A DNA stretch of 64,000 bases. It comes from Nitrospirota bacterium (GTDB lineage Bacteria > Nitrospirota > UBA9217). Position 1 is the first letter of the stretch; each line of letters opens with the position of its first letter. A program made the translations under genes and the position numbers. Where the stretch lies: positions 1 to 64,000 of the forward strand of contig JALNZF010000010.1 of the NCBI GenBank assembly GCA_023229435.1, in the 5' to 3' direction. Below, piece by piece: positions 61,808 through 64,000 of the stretch. Under the pieces are notes generated by a model that saw only the letters and a program-made list of their open reading frames with translations, did not search any database and was not told the origin of the DNA.

Positions 61808-62500
61808 TACCTTTCTCCTTCATCGAAGAAGGACCGGTAAAACCGCTCAGCCCGTTCACGGTACTTCGGATAGATCCTCTTCGAATCAGCATCAACAGCC
61901 GCCCGGTCTATTCCGTTCTCATGGGCAAACCATTTCCGCACAATCTCGGGAGTGACCTCTATATGGAACTGAAGAGCATATACCCTCCGGGAGTACCGGA
62001 ATGCCTGATTCGGAAATATCTCCGACGACGCCATGCACTCAGCGCCCTGCGGCAGATCAAAAGTATCTCCGTGCCACTGAAACACCTGCGCCATGTTCTT
62101 CCTGTCCACGGCAAGCGCCGCTACGCACGGATCGTCCATTCCTTCGGCGGTCAGCGAAACATCGTACCAGCCTATCTCCTTCATGCCCCCCGGAAACACT
62201 TTGGCGCCAAGCACGTGCGCCAGCATCTGCGCTCCGAGGCAGACGCCGAGCACCGGCCGGTCCAGCCTGATCGCCTTCTCGATCAGCGCTGCTTCCTGTG
62301 AGAGGAACGGATGGAGCTGCATCTCATATACCGCCATGGCCCCCCCCCATAATGACCACATGGCTGTAACGGTCCACGTCCGGCGCTGGATCTCCGCGGT
62401 GCAGCTCCACGATATCATACGGGATCGACCGTTGTTCTAAATGATCTTCGATCGTACCCGGTCCCTCTGCCGCATCATTCTTGATGAAAAGTACCTTCAT
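61807..62500 (-). pseudogene. Class I glutamine amidotransferase, frame broken by a nine-G tract
   Basis: The full gene would start at ATG 62,500 (MKVLFIKNDAAEGPGTIEDH, SHVVIMGG) and continue after a one-base correction as AMAVYEMQLHPFLSQEAALI. The break lies in a run of nine G on the minus strand (62,340-62,348); eight would keep the frame. The rest holds RPVLGVCLGAQMLAHVLGAK (nucleophile Cys), FQWHGDTFDLPQGAECMASS and YALQFHIEVTPEIVRKWFAH (catalytic His and Glu). This is the GMP-synthase-like amidotransferase group. It may be phase-variable, a sequencing error, or a true pseudogene. Confidence 0.85.
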
Positions 62501-62505
62501 AGCGT

Positions 62506-63939
62506 CTAACGCTCCTTTGACAATGTCCTGACATACGTCACGATGTCGGTAATGTCCTGATCACTGAGACCGACGCCCTTTTTACCGAACGCGGCCATAT
62601 GGGTCCCGGCCCTTCCGTCACGGATGGTGATCGCCAGAAAATCAGGTTCCGCGTCCTTCTGGACCACGGGGTTCCGGAGGTTCAGCCCGACCCCGCCCTG
62701 CCCCCTGGCCCCATGGCAGCTGATGCAACGGACATTGTACAGTTCCCGGCCATGCGCGACATCGCCCTTGTACCCTGCAGAGCGGAACGGTTCCGGCCGC
62801 TCTCCAAGCCTGCTTCTCGTTATGTAGGCGACGAGGGTATCGACTTCCCGGTCCGTCAATCCGGCTGCCGCGGTTTTCCACGCTGTCATCTGCGTACCGG
62901 CCCTTCCTTCTTCAATGACCTTCTTGAGATAGGGGTTGCTGGCCGCCTTCAGAAAGGCCGGGTTCATGATGGCGGGGATGGTCCTCTTAAAGACCTCGTC
63001 GTTCACGCTCTCCTTTCCTGTCGTATGGCAGGAGATGCAGTACATATTGTACAGGGTCTCACCGTCGTCCACCCGATCTCCTGCTGCTGCCGGAGACTCC
63101 CTGATGCGGCGATATTTTTTCGGCATCTCGCCGCTTCGCAGGGACAGGATATAGGTGGTCAAGAGATCGGATTCCTGGTCCGTGAAATCGGACTTCATCT
63201 CGCTCCCGAGCACCAGGTTCCTGGGATCGTCGAAATGCTGTTTCATCCAGGAGTAGACGGTCTTCTCTCCTTTTACGGAAGGCATGGCCATGGGCGAGGT
63301 CATGGGAAAATAGGCTATGGGTTGCGAACCGACGCCGTCGAGGGCCTTGCCGAGCACGCCGCCGATGTTGTCGAGCTTGTGACATCCCTTGCAACCCTTT
63401 TCCCTGAATATCTTCTCACCCTTGACGAGTTTTTCCCCGCCCCGGTCCTTCAACATGCCGAGATCATGGCAGGATGCGCAAGCACTCTGAATATACTCCA
63501 GAGGGATGATGGGATGGTCCCAGTGCATCGCGTGCCCGAGGCCGTGGGCCTCCTTTTTGTTCGTGGCCCTGCCCTGGCCGTAATGGCATATGGTGCATCC
63601 GAAGCGGTCCGGTGGATGGTTCTTCAAATAGTCGCCGCTGTGCTGCGCAAGCGGCTCCGCAGCGCCCGCCATAAGAGGAATTTCAACGCCGATATGGCAA
63701 CTGGTGCACCGGTCGACAACGCCGAGGCCGCCAAGATAGATCTGCTGCAGCTCAACGGTCATGGCCCGCGCCTTGTCCCTGGTCTCAGGATCCTGTGCGT
63801 TCTTCGCCAGGGATTCCTGGAAGGCAAGCTGATAGTGTTTCCACTCAGGCGTAGCCTCCCGGTACGCGGCAAGCGCCGAGTAGAGAACAAATATCACCGC
63901 AGAGAAAAATAATAGCCACAAATAAAACCGGTTGCGCAT
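62506..63939 (-). CDS. Membrane-anchored hexahaem cytochrome c
   Basis: A 477-residue electron-transfer protein. MRNRFYLWLLFFSAVIFVLY is an uncleaved N-terminal anchor. Six CxxCH haem sites are visible: CTSCH, CTICH, CASCH, CKGCH, CISCH and CISCH. The first three lie in a region with DRFGCTICHYGQGRATNKKE, as in multihaem cytochromes near quinol-oxidising complexes of Nitrospirota-type anaerobes; the last three look like fused mono-haem domains (GRELYNVRCISCHGARGQGG). Met ligands are plausible near HMAAFG and QMTAWK. It starts close to the right window edge, so operon partners are unseen. Confidence 0.88.
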   Translation of the reverse strand: MRNRFYLWLLFFSAVIFVLYSALAAYREATPEWKHYQLAFQESLAKNAQDPETRDKARAMTVELQQIYLGGLGVVDRCTSCHIGVEIPLMAGAAEPLAQHSGDYLKNHPPDRFGCTICHYGQGRATNKKEAHGLGHAMHWDHPIIPLEYIQSACASCHDLGMLKDRGGEKLVKGEKIFREKGCKGCHKLDNIGGVLGKALDGVGSQPIAYFPMTSPMAMPSVKGEKTVYSWMKQHFDDPRNLVLGSEMKSDFTDQESDLLTTYILSLRSGEMPKKYRRIRESPAAAGDRVDDGETLYNMYCISCHTTGKESVNDEVFKRTIPAIMNPAFLKAASNPYLKKVIEEGRAGTQMTAWKTAAAGLTDREVDTLVAYITRSRLGERPEPFRSAGYKGDVAHGRELYNVRCISCHGARGQGGVGLNLRNPVVQKDAEPDFLAITIRDGRAGTHMAAFGKKGVGLSDQDITDIVTYVRTLSKER

Positions 63940-63974
63940 AGGATCCCTCTTTACCCCGTTCGAGAACGTTTCCT

Positions 63975-64000
63975 CCCACGGGATTTACGTGCGTGGGTTT
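63975..64000. terminator. Hairpin at the right window edge
   Basis: CCCACG (63,975-63,980) and CGTGGG (63,992-63,997) form a short stem followed by TTT at the window end on the plus strand. Whether a T run follows cannot be seen. Confidence 0.35.

Overview
This window looks like chromosome from a Gram-negative (diderm), probably anaerobic environmental bacterium. The content (lipid A genes, BamA, Skp, a multihaem c-type cytochrome, molybdopterin genes, short-form N-acetylglutamate synthase) and the dense intergenic palindromic repeats suggest Nitrospirota or a neighbouring deltaproteobacterial lineage. That placement is inference; no rRNA gene or other taxonomic marker is present to settle it.

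Region 1 (1-21,000, all minus strand; transcription runs from high to low coordinates) is one long outer-membrane and lipopolysaccharide locus. A strong promoter at 20,979-21,007 precedes bamA, skp/ompH, lpxD, fabZ, lpxA, lpxI, gnnA, gnnB, lpxB, msbA, an LpxJ-like acyltransferase, waaA, lpxK, gmhB, a heptosyltransferase and four glycosyltransferases. Together they predict a Kdo- and heptose-containing core. The gnnA/gnnB pair beside lpxA predicts a lipid A built on 2,3-diamino-glucose with amide-linked chains.

Region 2 (21,000-38,700) holds hemW, an acetyltransferase, plus-strand clpC, an FAD oxidoreductase, and the conserved translation/RNA operon rimP-nusA-ylxRQ-infB-ylxP-rbfA-nrnA-truB-rpsO-pnp. 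A four-helix-bundle gene embedded in short repeats sits between rimP and nusA.

Region 3 (38,700-51,000) is accessory: a GxxExxY gene carried inside a terminal-inverted-repeat element, a WbuC cupin, a secreted cohesin/dockerin-like protein, a lipoprotein, two large surface paralogs with a membrane hairpin inside a fibronectin-like domain, a cluster of intact and decayed toxin-antitoxin genes (MntA/HepT, HEPN and YgiT remnants, VapBC), HU, an Smr protein and a CAP lipoprotein.

Region 4 (51,000-64,000, mostly minus) carries ridA, rel/spoT, recJ, a 59-residue tatA, mobA, a secreted TIM-barrel protein with a broken duplicate, a macB remnant, and a molybdenum/formate-type cluster (moaA, a moeA-like gene with two repeat-derived in-frame inserts, a modE-like regulator, fmdE, a glutamine amidotransferase split by a nine-G tract). 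It ends with a six-haem cytochrome c.

The most unusual theme is repeat biology. At least six families of short inverted repeats occupy the intergenic spaces. One family has matching ends and 8-bp target duplications and carries a GxxExxY nuclease-like gene in two copies. Other families supply a ribosome-binding site or stop codon, or are read through in frame inside a protein.
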